NCBI GenBank assembly: GCA_937922925.1
Contig: CALAKU010000008.1
Coordinates: 51,853-115,852, forward strand
From: an uncultured Arenicella sp.
GTDB taxonomy: Bacteria; Pseudomonadota; Gammaproteobacteria; Arenicellales; Arenicellaceae
Length of the DNA stretch: 64,000 nt
Direction of reading: 5' to 3'
The notes beneath the pieces were generated by a model. It was not told where the DNA came from. It did no database searches and was given only the letters and a program-made list of their open reading frames with translations. Each line of letters starts with the position of its first letter. Position 1 is the first letter of the stretch. The translations under genes were made by a program, and so were the position numbers. Shown here one piece after another: positions 34,742-44,121 of the stretch.

Positions 34742-35596
34742 CTAAAGCGTGATTTGCCCCTTCATTTTTTGCATCGCCCGTTTTTCGATTTGTCGGATGC
34801 GTTCAGCAGAGACATTAAACTCGGCAGCAAGGTCGTGCAGTGTCGCCTTGTCTTCGCTTAACCAGCGCCGCTCTAAGATAGTGCGGCTTCGGTCGTCTAG
34901 GTCGGCAATCGCTGTGTATAAAGCATCTCGATTGTTGTTGCTGGACTGGTCTTTCATCACCAATTGCTCAGGGTTATACCGCATGTCGGGCAAATAGCCT
35001 GACGGGCTGGTGCTGAATTCGTCATCATCGTTGTCTTGGCCGTCGAATGAGACATCAGACGACGTCATTCTTTGTTCCATCTCGCGCACGGTCTTAACCG
35101 GAACATCAAGATCGGAAGCCAATTTCTGCGTTTCTGATTCGTTCAATGCGCTTAAGGTCTTGCGTGATTTACGTAGATTAAAGAACAATTTTCGTTGTGC
35201 CTTAGTCGTTGCAACTTTAACGATCTTCCAGTTTTTAAGTACGTATTCGTAGATTTCGGCTTTGATCCAATGCACCGCATAAGACACCAAACGGATGCCG
35301 CGATCTGGGTCAAAGTTTTTGACGGCTTTCATCAAGCCAATATTGCCTTCTTGGATTAGATCAGCAATGGGTAAGCCGTAGCCGGTAAACCCTTTTGCCA
35401 CGTGCACTACATGGCGTAACTGCGATAAAACCAACTCTCGAGCGGCCTCTACGTCGTCTTTGTCTCGGTATTGACGGGCCAAACGAGCTTCATGCTCTGC
35501 CGTTAAAACAGGCGCATTGTTAGCGGCTTTTAAAAAGCTGGCTAAATTCGTCTCCTGGTTTGGGGCCAGGGATACTGTGGCTGCACTTGTTGTCAT
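34742..35596 (-). CDS. rpoH: RNA polymerase heat-shock sigma factor (sigma-32)
   Basis: A 284-residue sigma-70 family factor of the RpoH type, close to the E. coli length. Region 2 (about 75-135) contains DLIQEGNIGLMKAVKNFDP and SYAVHWIKAEI. It is followed by the diagnostic RpoH box QRKLFFNLR (near 155). Region 4 ends in ERIRQIEKRAM. I start at the ATG at 35596, which has a GGAGA ribosome site; the longer frame to 35686 runs into the CIRCE element and is unlikely to be translated. It directs transcription of chaperone and protease genes under heat. The order ftsY-ftsE-ftsX-rpoH is classical. Its leader carries a CIRCE operator. Confidence 0.96.
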   Translation of the reverse strand: MTTSAATVSLAPNQETNLASFLKAANNAPVLTAEHEARLARQYRDKDDVEAARELVLSQLRHVVHVAKGFTGYGLPIADLIQEGNIGLMKAVKNFDPDRGIRLVSYAVHWIKAEIYEYVLKNWKIVKVATTKAQRKLFFNLRKSRKTLSALNESETQKLASDLDVPVKTVREMEQRMTSSDVSFDGQDNDDDEFSTSPSGYLPDMRYNPEQLVMKDQSSNNNRDALYTAIADLDDRSRTILERRWLSEDKATLHDLAAEFNVSAERIRQIEKRAMQKMKGQITL

Positions 35597-35679
35597 GTTC
35601 GATCTCCATGCCTCTTTGAAACCATTTTCTGAGGCGGTTGTGGGGAAATAGCCTGTATTTACCCTAATTGAGACCAATT

Positions 35680-35706
35680 TTAGCACTCAGCTATTGCGAG
35701 TGCTAA
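35680..35706. promoter_or_regulatory. CIRCE operator (HrcA site) upstream of rpoH
   Basis: A perfect match to the CIRCE consensus: TTAGCACTC, nine bases, GAGTGCTAA. It is 84 to 110 bases before the rpoH ATG and just downstream of a credible promoter. CIRCE binds the repressor HrcA, which leaves the site under heat stress. No other gene begins nearby, so rpoH is the clear target. hrcA itself is not in this window. Confidence 0.92.
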
Positions 35707-35721
35707 TAAATTTATTTTCTT

Positions 35722-35750
35722 TTAATAATGAAAGTTTTACTAAATGTAAA
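35722..35750 (-). promoter_or_regulatory. Candidate sigma-70 promoter of rpoH
   Basis: On the minus strand a TTTACA box (35745-35750) and a TATTAA box (35722-35727) are 17 bases apart. Transcription would begin a few bases before the CIRCE element, placing the operator in the first part of the transcript, the usual position for CIRCE. The -10 box matches four of six consensus bases. Confidence 0.5.
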
Positions 35751-35844
35751 ATTTCATGAATTTAAGTAATACCAGCTTGTTCTTTAGTTTGCCCAGGCGA
35801 ATCGGCGCACTAATCCTAATAACGAGGGTATATCTGAGTAATTT

Positions 35845-36774
35845 CTATGAGGGTTTGATCTTGCGCAGGTGTTGGGCGACTGCCCAGCGAGCCGATAACC
35901 AACCCAGTGTAATGCCGATTAACACTAGGCTACCGATCTCCATAAGAGTCGGTTGATGGACAAAGCCACTGCTTTGGTACGCCGCTGCGAGCTGATCAAA
36001 CGGTTTGGCCACAAGGCTGGCCGCGATTAATAAAAACACCAGCGAGACTACGCTGCCAAACAAGCCAAATAAGCTGCCGTAGTAAAGAAATGGCCGACGT
36101 ATAAAGCCGTTAGTGCCGCCAACCAACTTGGTGATTTCGATTTCGTCGCGCCGGTTGTAAATGAGTAATTTAATGGTATTGCCAACGATCAATACCAATG
36201 CCAAAAAAAGCAATGCACTGAGTAATACCGAGATGCGGCTGAACGCATTCAACATGGCATTAAATCGGTCTGTCCAGGCCAGGTCTAGGCGTACTGAGTC
36301 AATGCCATCAAATTGAGAAAGCTCTTGTTCAAGTGCTTGCAGATGCTGAGCATTAGCGAAACCGCTTTTGGGCATTACAACAATCGAAGCGGGTAAGGGG
36401 TTTTCACCAATAAACGCCAGTTCAGAGTCCAGGTTTCCGCCACCACGTCCGGCGAGAATTCTAAATTCGGCAAGCGCGTCATCGGGGCTTAGCAACTCGG
36501 CAAGTTCTATTTTCGGGTGCAGCTGAATCTCATCAAAGATCAATTGAGCCGCACCATCGCTTATGTCTTTTTGCAGAAAAACGGTGAACTGGGGCTGGCC
36601 TTGCCACTGGCCACTCAGGCTTTTTGCGGTTTGAATACTCACAAACAGTAGGGCTGGAAGGAGCAAGGTGACAGCAATGATCAATATGGTATTGATGCTC
36701 GCCATGGGCGTGCGCGCCATATCGCCGAGTGTGGCAAACAGCACTTGCAGATGACGCGTGAGGTAGCTACCCAT
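35845..36774 (-). CDS. ftsX: Cell division ABC transporter-like protein FtsX
   Basis: A 309-residue inner-membrane protein with a short cytoplasmic start and one segment near residue 25. A periplasmic domain (about 50-170) is followed by three more segments in the C-terminal half. This is the four-helix FtsX layout. With FtsE it forms the complex that controls septal peptidoglycan hydrolases. The first eight bases overlap the end of ftsE, so the proteins are made together. It is followed by the rpoH promoter region. Confidence 0.95.
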   Translation of the reverse strand: MGSYLTRHLQVLFATLGDMARTPMASINTILIIAVTLLLPALLFVSIQTAKSLSGQWQGQPQFTVFLQKDISDGAAQLIFDEIQLHPKIELAELLSPDDALAEFRILAGRGGGNLDSELAFIGENPLPASIVVMPKSGFANAQHLQALEQELSQFDGIDSVRLDLAWTDRFNAMLNAFSRISVLLSALLFLALVLIVGNTIKLLIYNRRDEIEITKLVGGTNGFIRRPFLYYGSLFGLFGSVVSLVFLLIAASLVAKPFDQLAAAYQSSGFVHQPTLMEIGSLVLIGITLGWLSARWAVAQHLRKIKPS

Positions 36775-37426
36775 GTTCTATCAGCGCCCCTTCGTTCAAG
36801 TGCAGTGTTCGTTTTCCCATCCGCTCTATCTGCCTTAGGTCGTGCGTGGCAATGAGAACGGTGACGCCAACCTGATTAAAGTCGGCAAAAATGTCCATTA
36901 TTTCGTCAGACAAGTCTTCGTCTAGATTACCGGTAGGTTCGTCGGCTAATAGGATCGACGGCCGATTGATCACCGCGCGAGCAATACCAACACGTTGTTG
37001 CTCGCCGCCTGACAAAGTAATGGGCAGTTGCTTTTCTTTGCCATGCAGCCCAACCTTGCCTAGGGCCGCGCGCACTCGTTTCGCAATCTCATTGCGAGGC
37101 ATGCCTAGTACAATTAGTGGCAGCGCAACGTTGTCGAACACGGAGCGGTCCATTAGCAGTTTGTGGTCTTGAAATATGACGCCAATCTCGCGGCGTAGTG
37201 CCGGGATCTTGCGCTCAGGGAGTCGCCCTAGATTTTTCCCGTCTACTAATACTTGGCCTTGAGTAGGCCGCTCTATACGCGTGATGAGTTTGAATAAGGT
37301 GCTCTTGCCAGCACCGGAATGACCAGTCACAAACACCATCTCACCTTGAGCTATCTCCAAGCTGACGGATTTCAGGGCTTCATGCCCATTGGGGTAGCGT
37401 TTGCTAACTTGGCTTAGTTGAATCAT
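36767..37426 (-). CDS. ftsE: Cell division ATP-binding protein FtsE
   Basis: A 219-residue ABC ATPase: Walker [10 protein letters not shown] (about 36-44), signature [14 protein letters not shown] (about 137) and Walker [12 protein letters not shown] (about 160). It partners with FtsX at the division ring. Its start overlaps the ftsY stop by four bases (ATGA type), and its stop overlaps ftsX, giving a tightly coupled ftsY-ftsE-ftsX unit. Confidence 0.97.
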   Translation of the reverse strand: MIQLSQVSKRYPNGHEALKSVSLEIAQGEMVFVTGHSGAGKSTLFKLITRIERPTQGQVLVDGKNLGRLPERKIPALRREIGVIFQDHKLLMDRSVFDNVALPLIVLGMPRNEIAKRVRAALGKVGLHGKEKQLPITLSGGEQQRVGIARAVINRPSILLADEPTGNLDEDLSDEIMDIFADFNQVGVTVLIATHDLRQIERMGKRTLHLNEGALIEHG

Positions 37427-38460
37427 GGTAGTGCTGGAATCAAGGCCTCGGCAAAGGTTTTGGCTTCGAAACGTTTGAGATCATTGTAACCTTCTCCAAC
37501 GCCAATGTAGCGAATCGGCAGCCCGTATTTCTGGGTGATGGAGATGGCCAAGCCACCTTTGGCGGAGCCATCCAGTTTGGTTAAACAAACGGAGCTGACA
37601 TCGACGGCCTTGTGAAAGTGGTCGAGTTGAGACAAGGCATTTTGGCCAGTTCCAGCATCAAGTATTTGCATAACTTCATGCGGCATAGACGGGTCTAAAT
37701 TGGCGAGCACTCGGTTGATCTTTTGTAGCTGCTCCATCAAGTCGCTTTGAGTATGCAGTCGCCCCGCGGTATCAATCATTAACACATGTGCGCCTTTGAC
37801 AATGGCAGAATTCAAGGCATCGTGAGCGACCGCGGCGGCATCCGCGCCATGGCCTTGTGCGACCACTGGAATATCCATTCGGCTACCCCATTCTTTAAGC
37901 TGCTCAACCGCGGCGGCTCGAAAGGTATCGGCTGCGGCCAGCATCACAGACTTTCCTTGGTCTTGGAATTGTTTGGCGATTTTGGCGGTGGTTGTGGTTT
38001 TGCCAACGCCGTTAACGCCGACCATCAGCATGACATAAGGGCGTTGGTGTAATACATTCCAATCTTGCTCGGCTGGTTTGAGCATGATTTCAATTTCGTC
38101 GCGCAAGCCTTGTACAACCTCTGTAGCGGTTTGAAGCTTGTCACTTTTGACCCGTTCGCGCAGGCGCTCAACCAATTTTAAGCTGGCGTCGACCCCGATA
38201 TCGCTAGTGATCAAAACTTCTTCAAGATCATCAAACAAATCGTCGTCTAGATCAAACGAGCCTTTAAAGACATGCCCAAGTTTACCTAAAAGACTGGAGC
38301 GGCTTTTATCCAGGCCATCTTCAACCGTAGCGGGCGAGGCCGCTTCTGGTTCAGTTGAATCGGTTCGGCGACCAAAAAAGCGGCTCAGGCCTGATTTGCG
38401 CTGCGGTTGATTCGCTGAATCTTCGGCTGACTGTTTGTTTGGTGAGTTGGAATCACTCAT
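37423..38460 (-). CDS. ftsY: Signal recognition particle receptor FtsY
   Basis: A 345-residue SRP GTPase that docks the SRP-ribosome complex at the inner membrane. An acidic and basic N-terminal A-domain of about 50 residues is shorter than the long E. coli one. It is followed by the helical N domain and the G domain with GVNGVGKTTTTAKIA (about 150), DTAGRLHTQ (about 232) and TKLDGSAKGG (about 295). It is the first gene of the ftsY-ftsE-ftsX unit and diverges from rsmD, with 87 bases between. Confidence 0.96.
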   Translation of the reverse strand: MSDSNSPNKQSAEDSANQPQRKSGLSRFFGRRTDSTEPEAASPATVEDGLDKSRSSLLGKLGHVFKGSFDLDDDLFDDLEEVLITSDIGVDASLKLVERLRERVKSDKLQTATEVVQGLRDEIEIMLKPAEQDWNVLHQRPYVMLMVGVNGVGKTTTTAKIAKQFQDQGKSVMLAAADTFRAAAVEQLKEWGSRMDIPVVAQGHGADAAAVAHDALNSAIVKGAHVLMIDTAGRLHTQSDLMEQLQKINRVLANLDPSMPHEVMQILDAGTGQNALSQLDHFHKAVDVSSVCLTKLDGSAKGGLAISITQKYGLPIRYIGVGEGYNDLKRFEAKTFAEALIPALP

Positions 38461-38547
38461 AGTTTGGATTGCTAAGACGCTTAGCGTTGCGGTAAGGTTC
38501 GCGAGACTGTAAACCCCAGTATTGTAGGCATTGCGACAAAAATCACA

Positions 38548-39156
38548 ATGAGCAAGCGCGCTAAATCAAATCAAGTGAGAATCATTGCCGGCCAATGGCG
38601 AGGTCGGCCGGTATCGCTTATTGACAGCGATGGTTTGCGGCCAACCATAGATCGAGTGCGCGAAACTCTTTTTAATTGGCTGATGTTTGACCTAAACGAG
38701 GCAACCGTGCTGGATTTGTACGCAGGCTCGGGGGTATTGGGTTTAGAGTGTTTGTCTCGAGGTGCCGCTCATGTTGACTTTGTGGAGAGGGATACCCACG
38801 TTGCCGCTACTATTCAGAGTAATTTAGACTCCTTTCTTAGTACGGTCAGTGCAGCCTCAGTTACGCAAAAGGCCACGTCACCATCGGCTAGGGTTCATAG
38901 GCAATCGGCCCAAGCCTTTTTAGCGACTTCAATCGCTCATAAATACAATGTGGTGTTTGTTGACCCGCCTTTCCAGAGCACCGAGCTAGACGATATATTG
39001 AACGCCCTAGAGAGCTCGGCCTGTTTGGCGAATGAGGCGTTTATTTATGTTGAGCGGGATAAAAATTCATCTGTGCTGAATGTGCCTGAGATTTGGCGTG
39101 AGCACCGATCTGGTAAAGCAGGTCAAAGCCAGTATCATCTTTATCAGCGACTCTGA
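38548..39156 (+). CDS. rsmD: 16S rRNA (guanine-966-N2)-methyltransferase RsmD
   Basis: A 202-residue SAM methyltransferase. The N-terminal RIIAGQWRGRPV, the motif I block VLDLYAGSGVLGLE and the catalytic VDPPFQ (DPPF, near 137) identify RsmD, which methylates G966 in the small ribosomal RNA. It is followed after 14 bases by coaD, a very common pair. It is divergent from ftsY. Confidence 0.95.
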   Translation: MSKRAKSNQVRIIAGQWRGRPVSLIDSDGLRPTIDRVRETLFNWLMFDLNEATVLDLYAGSGVLGLECLSRGAAHVDFVERDTHVAATIQSNLDSFLSTVSAASVTQKATSPSARVHRQSAQAFLATSIAHKYNVVFVDPPFQSTELDDILNALESSACLANEAFIYVERDKNSSVLNVPEIWREHRSGKAGQSQYHLYQRL

Positions 39157-39170
39157 GGTATACTTTACGT

Positions 39171-39683
39171 ATGAGTAAAATTGCAATCTACCCAGGCACC
39201 TTCGACCCGATTACCAATGGGCATCTCGACCTATTGGCTCGCGCGGAGCAAATTTTTGATCAAGTGGTGATCGCAATTTCCGACAATCCACGCAAAAAGC
39301 CTTTGTTTGCGACAGAGGAGCGTATTCAATTGCTGGAAGAAGCGGTTGCCGATCGACCACATGTGACCGTCGACTGTTTCAATGATTTGCTGGTTAACTA
39401 CATGGCGCGTAAAGGCTTGCGATTCGTGATTCGCGGGTTGCGAGCGGTATCCGACTTTGAGTATGAGTTTCAGTTGGCCTCCGCAAATCGACGCTTGGAT
39501 TCAAACGTTGAAACCATATTTTTAACGCCGCTGGAGACCAACTATTTTGTTTCCTCGTCGTTGGTGCGCGAAATTTCTTACTACCAAGGCGACGTTAGCA
39601 GTTTTGTGCCAAAGCATGTTGAGCGCGCATTGGCATTGAAGTGGGCGTCGATGGGCCGAGAGACGGCCGAACCTGCTGAATAA
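39171..39683 (+). CDS. coaD: Phosphopantetheine adenylyltransferase
   Basis: A 170-residue nucleotidyltransferase of coenzyme A synthesis, joining ATP and 4'-phosphopantetheine to dephospho-CoA. The HxGH-type motif is in IYPGTFDPITNGHLDL at the N-terminus, and SSSLVREIS lies near residue 128. Length is normal. The operon order rsmD-coaD-ferredoxin supports it. Confidence 0.97.
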   Translation: MSKIAIYPGTFDPITNGHLDLLARAEQIFDQVVIAISDNPRKKPLFATEERIQLLEEAVADRPHVTVDCFNDLLVNYMARKGLRFVIRGLRAVSDFEYEFQLASANRRLDSNVETIFLTPLETNYFVSSSLVREISYYQGDVSSFVPKHVERALALKWASMGRETAEPAE

Positions 39684-39696
39684 CCATCTTCTGTAG

Positions 39697-39993
<297 letters not shown>

Positions 39994-39999
39994 ATACTA

Positions 40000-40028
40000 G
40001 GCATTTGTATGCCACAATATTATTTTAT
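40000..40028 (+). terminator. Weak terminator-like hairpin after the ferredoxin gene
   Basis: GGCAT and ATGCC pair around TTGT, followed by an AT-rich stretch (acaatattattttat) rather than a pure T run. It lies seven bases after the ferredoxin stop. Function is uncertain. Confidence 0.3.
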
Positions 40029-40092
40029 AAAAATTTACAATTGCTGTGGTATAACTGAGGGACCCAAAAACGAAGCCCGAAACTAAAACAAT

Positions 40093-40779
40093 ATGAGAAA
40101 TGTATTGGTTGTAAATCCCAAGGGGGGATGCGGAAAGACAACCGTCGCGACAAATCTTGCGGGTTACTATGCGTCCAAAGGTGTGGATTGCACTCTAGTT
40201 GACCTTGATCAGCAAAAATCCTCTTACCAATGGGTTAAAAGCCGCCCGGGCGATCAACCTGAAATTAAGATCAGTACCGATCTGGAAGAAAGCCACGACA
40301 GTAAGCGCGTGATCTATGACTGCCCAGCACAAATACATCTTGGCCTCACTACCGATCTGATTAATAGATCAGACGTTATTGTAATGCCGATCAATCCGTC
40401 GGTGATCGATCATAGGGCCGCGTTTAAGTTTATCTTTGACGTGCGAGGAATGATTCGGGCCGAAGTGTGCAAGCGCATCAAAATTGGTTTAATAGCGAAT
40501 CGCGCGAACCCAGCTTTCAATTCCTATCAGGAGTTAGAAAAGTTTGCCCGTATGATGCAAACGCCGATTGTCACGACCTTACGAAGTTCTCAAAATTACG
40601 TAACGGCCGCTGAGCGTGGCCTTAGTATTTTTGAAATGCCCAGACAAAAAGTCGCCACCGACTTAGATCAGTGGAAGTCACTCACCTATTGGGCTGAAGG
40701 TAAGCTGCTTCGCCATCGAAACGATATTAATGCATCTGGTAAAACATCTGAGCGAGTTGAGGCACAAATCACTCTTTAA
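40093..40779 (+). CDS. ParA-family ATPase without a ParB partner
   Basis: A 228-residue deviant Walker ATPase: NPKGGCGKTTVAT at residues 8-20 with the signature Lys, LVDLDQQKSS with the Walker A-prime Asp, and VIYDCPAQ as Walker B. It lacks an N-terminal DNA-binding region, like the small Mrp/MinD/ParA positioning ATPases. No parB, centromere repeats or chemotaxis genes lie beside it. Proteins of this type position plasmids, chemotaxis arrays or storage bodies. The cargo here is unknown. Confidence 0.87.
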   Translation: MRNVLVVNPKGGCGKTTVATNLAGYYASKGVDCTLVDLDQQKSSYQWVKSRPGDQPEIKISTDLEESHDSKRVIYDCPAQIHLGLTTDLINRSDVIVMPINPSVIDHRAAFKFIFDVRGMIRAEVCKRIKIGLIANRANPAFNSYQELEKFARMMQTPIVTTLRSSQNYVTAAERGLSIFEMPRQKVATDLDQWKSLTYWAEGKLLRHRNDINASGKTSERVEAQITL

Positions 40780-40917
40780 GCTGCTGAGGGTCAGGGCCTT
40801 AAGGTGGGCTCTGTTCTTACTTGGGCCAGCTTAAAAATAAGTGAGTAGATTTGGCGCCAAAGTCCTTATTACGCCAGCCAGTAGATATAGTAGTAAGCCG
40901 CTATAACAATTACCTAT

Positions 40918-40949
40918 AAAAAATGCAGCTCAAAGGGCTGCATTTTTTT
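40918..40949. terminator. Bidirectional terminator between the ParA gene and the lipoprotein gene
   Basis: AAATGCAGCTC and GGGCTGCATTT form an 11-pair stem (one T-G wobble) with A runs on the left and T runs on the right. It therefore works in both directions. It lies between the convergent ends at 40779 and 40973. Confidence 0.88.
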
Positions 40950-40972
40950 GTGTGAATTAGCGAACTGTCTGC

Positions 40973-41323
40973 CTACTGTTTTACCAGTGTTGGAACCCAC
41001 ATAATTTTCTTGTTTCTAGAATGTTGCCGTTTAAATTCCTTCGCAGACCAAGTCTTTGTTTGTTCAAAAAAACCTGGGCGAATTACCTTTAAAGAAACAC
41101 TGGTGGCACCGTTGAATCTGACTGGTTTATCAATCACAACCGGCGTTGGACCCAGAAAAATCCAATCACTCTCTTTGTTGCCTTTGTATTTAACTTGCAT
41201 CAACGCGTAAGCGCCCAGCGGATCAGATTGTACTGACATCGCGATATTGCGTTTGCTGCTTCCACAAGCACTCAATGCGAGCAAGAGAACAGGCAGCACA
41301 AGCAGTTTTTGTACTTTATTCAT
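40973..41323 (-). CDS. PEGA-like lipoprotein
   Basis: A 116-residue lipoprotein (LALSAC, acylated Cys near residue 20). A small beta-rich domain runs VQSDPLGAYALMQVKYKG, FLGPTPVVIDKPV and VIRPGFFEQTKTW. The pattern is like a PEGA domain. It is related to the next gene upstream, 27 bases away: both keep the P/TPV turn and the PG-F/Y-aromatic strand. The start and lipobox are clear. Function unknown. Confidence 0.75.
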   Translation of the reverse strand: MNKVQKLLVLPVLLLALSACGSSKRNIAMSVQSDPLGAYALMQVKYKGNKESDWIFLGPTPVVIDKPVRFNGATSVSLKVIRPGFFEQTKTWSAKEFKRQHSRNKKIMWVPTLVKQ

Positions 41324-41350
41324 CGTATTTTAATCTCAAGATGGGTTGGA

Positions 41351-41677
41351 TTACTCGCCGCCGATTTTTTGCATGGTGATTTCCACTAATTGTGGATTCT
41401 CTAATGCAGCACTCTCAGAGCGGTGGCGCATACTGAGCCAAAAAGGCATGACTTTTTCATAATAACCGGGGTGACGAACACGAACGGCTATTTGCTGACG
41501 ATTACCGCTGCCGTCTTTCCAACGCATAGTAACCGGAGTGTTGCCGATAATAGTTCCATCATCGGTATTAATAACTTCGGCACCTGGAGGAAAAGACACA
41601 ATACGAGCCGCACCATAATGGGCTCCACAGGCTGTTAGAAGTAAAGACGCTGATAAAATAATGAGCAATCGGATCAT
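41351..41677 (-). CDS. PEGA-like lipoprotein, paralogue of its neighbour
   Basis: A 108-residue lipoprotein (LLLTAC, acylated Cys near residue 17) with a PEGA-like domain: IVSFPPGAEVIN, IGNTPVTMRWKDG and VRHPGYYEKVMPFW. I use the ATG at 41677; the frame extends five codons further to a TTG. The following gene at 40973-41323 is a relative. Both probably sit on the periplasmic side of a membrane. PEGA proteins often bind the cell wall or accompany S-layer and kinase proteins, but no function is shown. Confidence 0.76.
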   Translation of the reverse strand: MIRLLIILSASLLLTACGAHYGAARIVSFPPGAEVINTDDGTIIGNTPVTMRWKDGSGNRQQIAVRVRHPGYYEKVMPFWLSMRHRSESAALENPQLVEITMQKIGGE

Positions 41678-41816
41678 TGATTTATTCCGCAAAAGCGATT
41701 AATTGTTATAAAGGTTAACGGTTGTAAGAGCAACGTTATGCTCTCACCAAACTGGCTAAGCGCAGAGAGTAGCATATGCCAACTGCGCGACTGTCAAAAC
41801 CCTAAGTTAAGTTAAG

Positions 41817-43838
41817 CTAAAAACTGGTTTTGTGCTCCCAATACAATATTTCACCGTTAACATCTCGCAGTTCAGCGGGTGTGTCGGCTTGGCTGGCCTC
41901 AATTAATAAATCAACCAGTTGATTCTGTAGCACAGTAAATTGATCGTGCTGGCCTTGCAACTGTTGTTTCATTTGGGTTAATTCATTGAGACGCGCTTCC
42001 ACCGTATCTGACGCCTTATGGATGCGCTTTACGCTCTCTAAGCGCCGACGTAATTGAGTATGATGCTCGCGGACATAGGTCTCCATCGGCACCATCAAGT
42101 TATTGTTCCAGTTATTGGCATCGCGGCGCGCACGCCCGAAAATCTTGCGCGAGGCAGTACACACCGACTCGTAGAAACGATTGGTGATACTCATCTGCTC
42201 CTTAAAGAACAGGGTTTTGGTTTGTTTAAGATCGCTGTGCTTGGATTCTAGGCGCTGAATTTCGTGCTGAAATCGCTCTAAGCGCAGGCGTCGAACACGA
42301 AAATTGGCGATGCCATGTTCGGTTTCAAAGTCGCGAGTAATGTTCTCTGAAAGCGCTGCAATTTCATTTGCTTGACTCATGGCGCGCTCAAGGTGCTTGT
42401 TGAGCTCCCGAAAGTAGATACCTATCGTTTTTTGCAAGGTAATAGACGAAGCGCATCGGGCTAACTGATGCCGAGTGGTCGCGATGAGCTTTTCTAGGGA
42501 TTCTTCACTCAGAATGCGAGCCAGTTTGCCGGTTTCTTTGTTGTACACCGATCGCAACGCTTGGTAACGCTGCATATCTTTCTCTAGCGAGGCTTTTTCT
42601 GACTGCACTTTGACCATGATGTGCGCGATCACATCGGTGTTTTTACTGCTCAGTTGCTTAAGTTCGGCGATATGTTCATCGGCATCTTTGAGGCGGTTAT
42701 CGAGAACCGAGCTTGCTGAATCGAGTATTCCTTCAAGGGAAACACGGACTTTGTCGACCACAATTTTGCGTTTTTCCGGGATCAATTTATCAGCAATCGC
42801 CGATTCGAGGCTGGTGATATTAGATCGTGCCAATAAATCTTGGTCGTCGGACAGCTTGGCCAGCAAGCCTTTTTGAGCCGAGACCGGGAAGATGTTCTCA
42901 GGGTCGAGATTCAAAGTTGATGCCGTTTCTTTTACTTGCTTTTTGATCTCTTCATCAATTTCTTGCTTGCTACGGATTCCGTCCCACAGGGAATCAATCT
43001 TGTTGAGCGCCACTAATTTACGTTGGTTGCGCTGTTTGGCGCCACCTTCTCCACCAAGGTGGTTTTCCCAGAGCTTCAAGTCAGATGCGGTTACACCAGA
43101 GTCATGCGACAAAATAAACACCACAGTGTGAGCGGTGGCTAGCTGGTTGATGGTTAGTTCAGGTTCAGCCCCGATTGCATTTAAACCGGGCGTATCCAAG
43201 ATAACCAGGCCTTTCTCTAATAAGGGATGGGGTAGGTTGATAATGGCGTGCCGCCAACTCGGGATTTCGACCTCATCGTATTCGTTGATGGGCAGGCCGA
43301 TTTGGCTTTCTTGTTCGTCTTGCAGATCGAACTTTAAATCTTTCGCATAGGCTTTACTGACCAGCTTACTTTGGGTCATCGCCTGTAGGGCTTCGCTGAT
43401 GCTGGCGATATCGTCGGCATCAAACGTAACTTGTTCCCATATATCGTGGTCTTTTCTTAATTCAAATAAAGCGCGTTGGTCTCGACGAGACTCAATCGGT
43501 AACAATTTTACGCCACTGGGCTCGTCTGGGTTGTAGCGTAATTCGGTGGGGCACATAGTCGTGCGCCCAGTGCCCGAGGGCAGCATCCGTTTTTTATAAT
43601 CGCCTAAGAAAATCGTGTTGATCATCTCTGATTTTCCGCGCGAAAACTCGGCGACAAATGCCACCGAAAGGCTGTCGTCATCCAACGCGCCGAGCACACG
43701 CTCAAATTGATGATGCGTGCGCAAATCAGTTACGTTATTGTTCTTTAAGAACTGGCTAAGATCTTGCACTGATTGGCGCAAGCGTTCCCTCCAATGGGAA
43801 TAGTCTCCAATTTCCGTATGTAAAACTTGATCAGCCAT
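41817..43838 (-). CDS. Dynamin-like GTPase
   Basis: A 673-residue protein with a dynamin-type GTPase domain: the P-loop AEFSRGKS at 63-70, switch I Thr near 93-94, DTPGL from Asp215 and NKID at 279-282. The rest is long helices with coiled-coil features (from about 370), ending in a region without an obvious membrane-insertion paddle. Bacterial dynamin-like proteins remodel or protect membranes. This one lies divergently from mrcB, with a 283-base gap holding both promoters. Partner genes are not obvious, although the two small lipoproteins downstream are in the same direction 124 bases away. Confidence 0.86.
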   Translation of the reverse strand: MADQVLHTEIGDYSHWRERLRQSVQDLSQFLKNNNVTDLRTHHQFERVLGALDDDSLSVAFVAEFSRGKSEMINTIFLGDYKKRMLPSGTGRTTMCPTELRYNPDEPSGVKLLPIESRRDQRALFELRKDHDIWEQVTFDADDIASISEALQAMTQSKLVSKAYAKDLKFDLQDEQESQIGLPINEYDEVEIPSWRHAIINLPHPLLEKGLVILDTPGLNAIGAEPELTINQLATAHTVVFILSHDSGVTASDLKLWENHLGGEGGAKQRNQRKLVALNKIDSLWDGIRSKQEIDEEIKKQVKETASTLNLDPENIFPVSAQKGLLAKLSDDQDLLARSNITSLESAIADKLIPEKRKIVVDKVRVSLEGILDSASSVLDNRLKDADEHIAELKQLSSKNTDVIAHIMVKVQSEKASLEKDMQRYQALRSVYNKETGKLARILSEESLEKLIATTRHQLARCASSITLQKTIGIYFRELNKHLERAMSQANEIAALSENITRDFETEHGIANFRVRRLRLERFQHEIQRLESKHSDLKQTKTLFFKEQMSITNRFYESVCTASRKIFGRARRDANNWNNNLMVPMETYVREHHTQLRRRLESVKRIHKASDTVEARLNELTQMKQQLQGQHDQFTVLQNQLVDLLIEASQADTPAELRDVNGEILYWEHKTSF

Positions 43839-44121
43839 AATTAACTTTGAGCCGCAGTGATTTAGTTAGATCTTATGAGTGCTTCGCCGAACCGCGCAGC
43901 AAGTGTAACGGAGGGTCTTGGTAGTGTCAAAGATATAATTAAAGTTATGTTTTACAAACATCCCATAACATGTTGAATATAATCACTAAAAATAAGAAAT
44001 ATAAATCTCTTTCTTGCTCTCTAATTACAGCGGCGTCAGGAAACAAGGTTGTGGGTGCAATTCATGTTTTACTCGAACTTTATTCGAGATATTGGGCGCT
44101 AACGGGTAGGGCTGAAGCGGG

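Noticed and set aside
41760-41788. A hairpin (GCGCAG / CTGCGC) beyond the dynamin-like gene as a terminator
   Set aside because: The loop is long and no T run follows on the minus strand.
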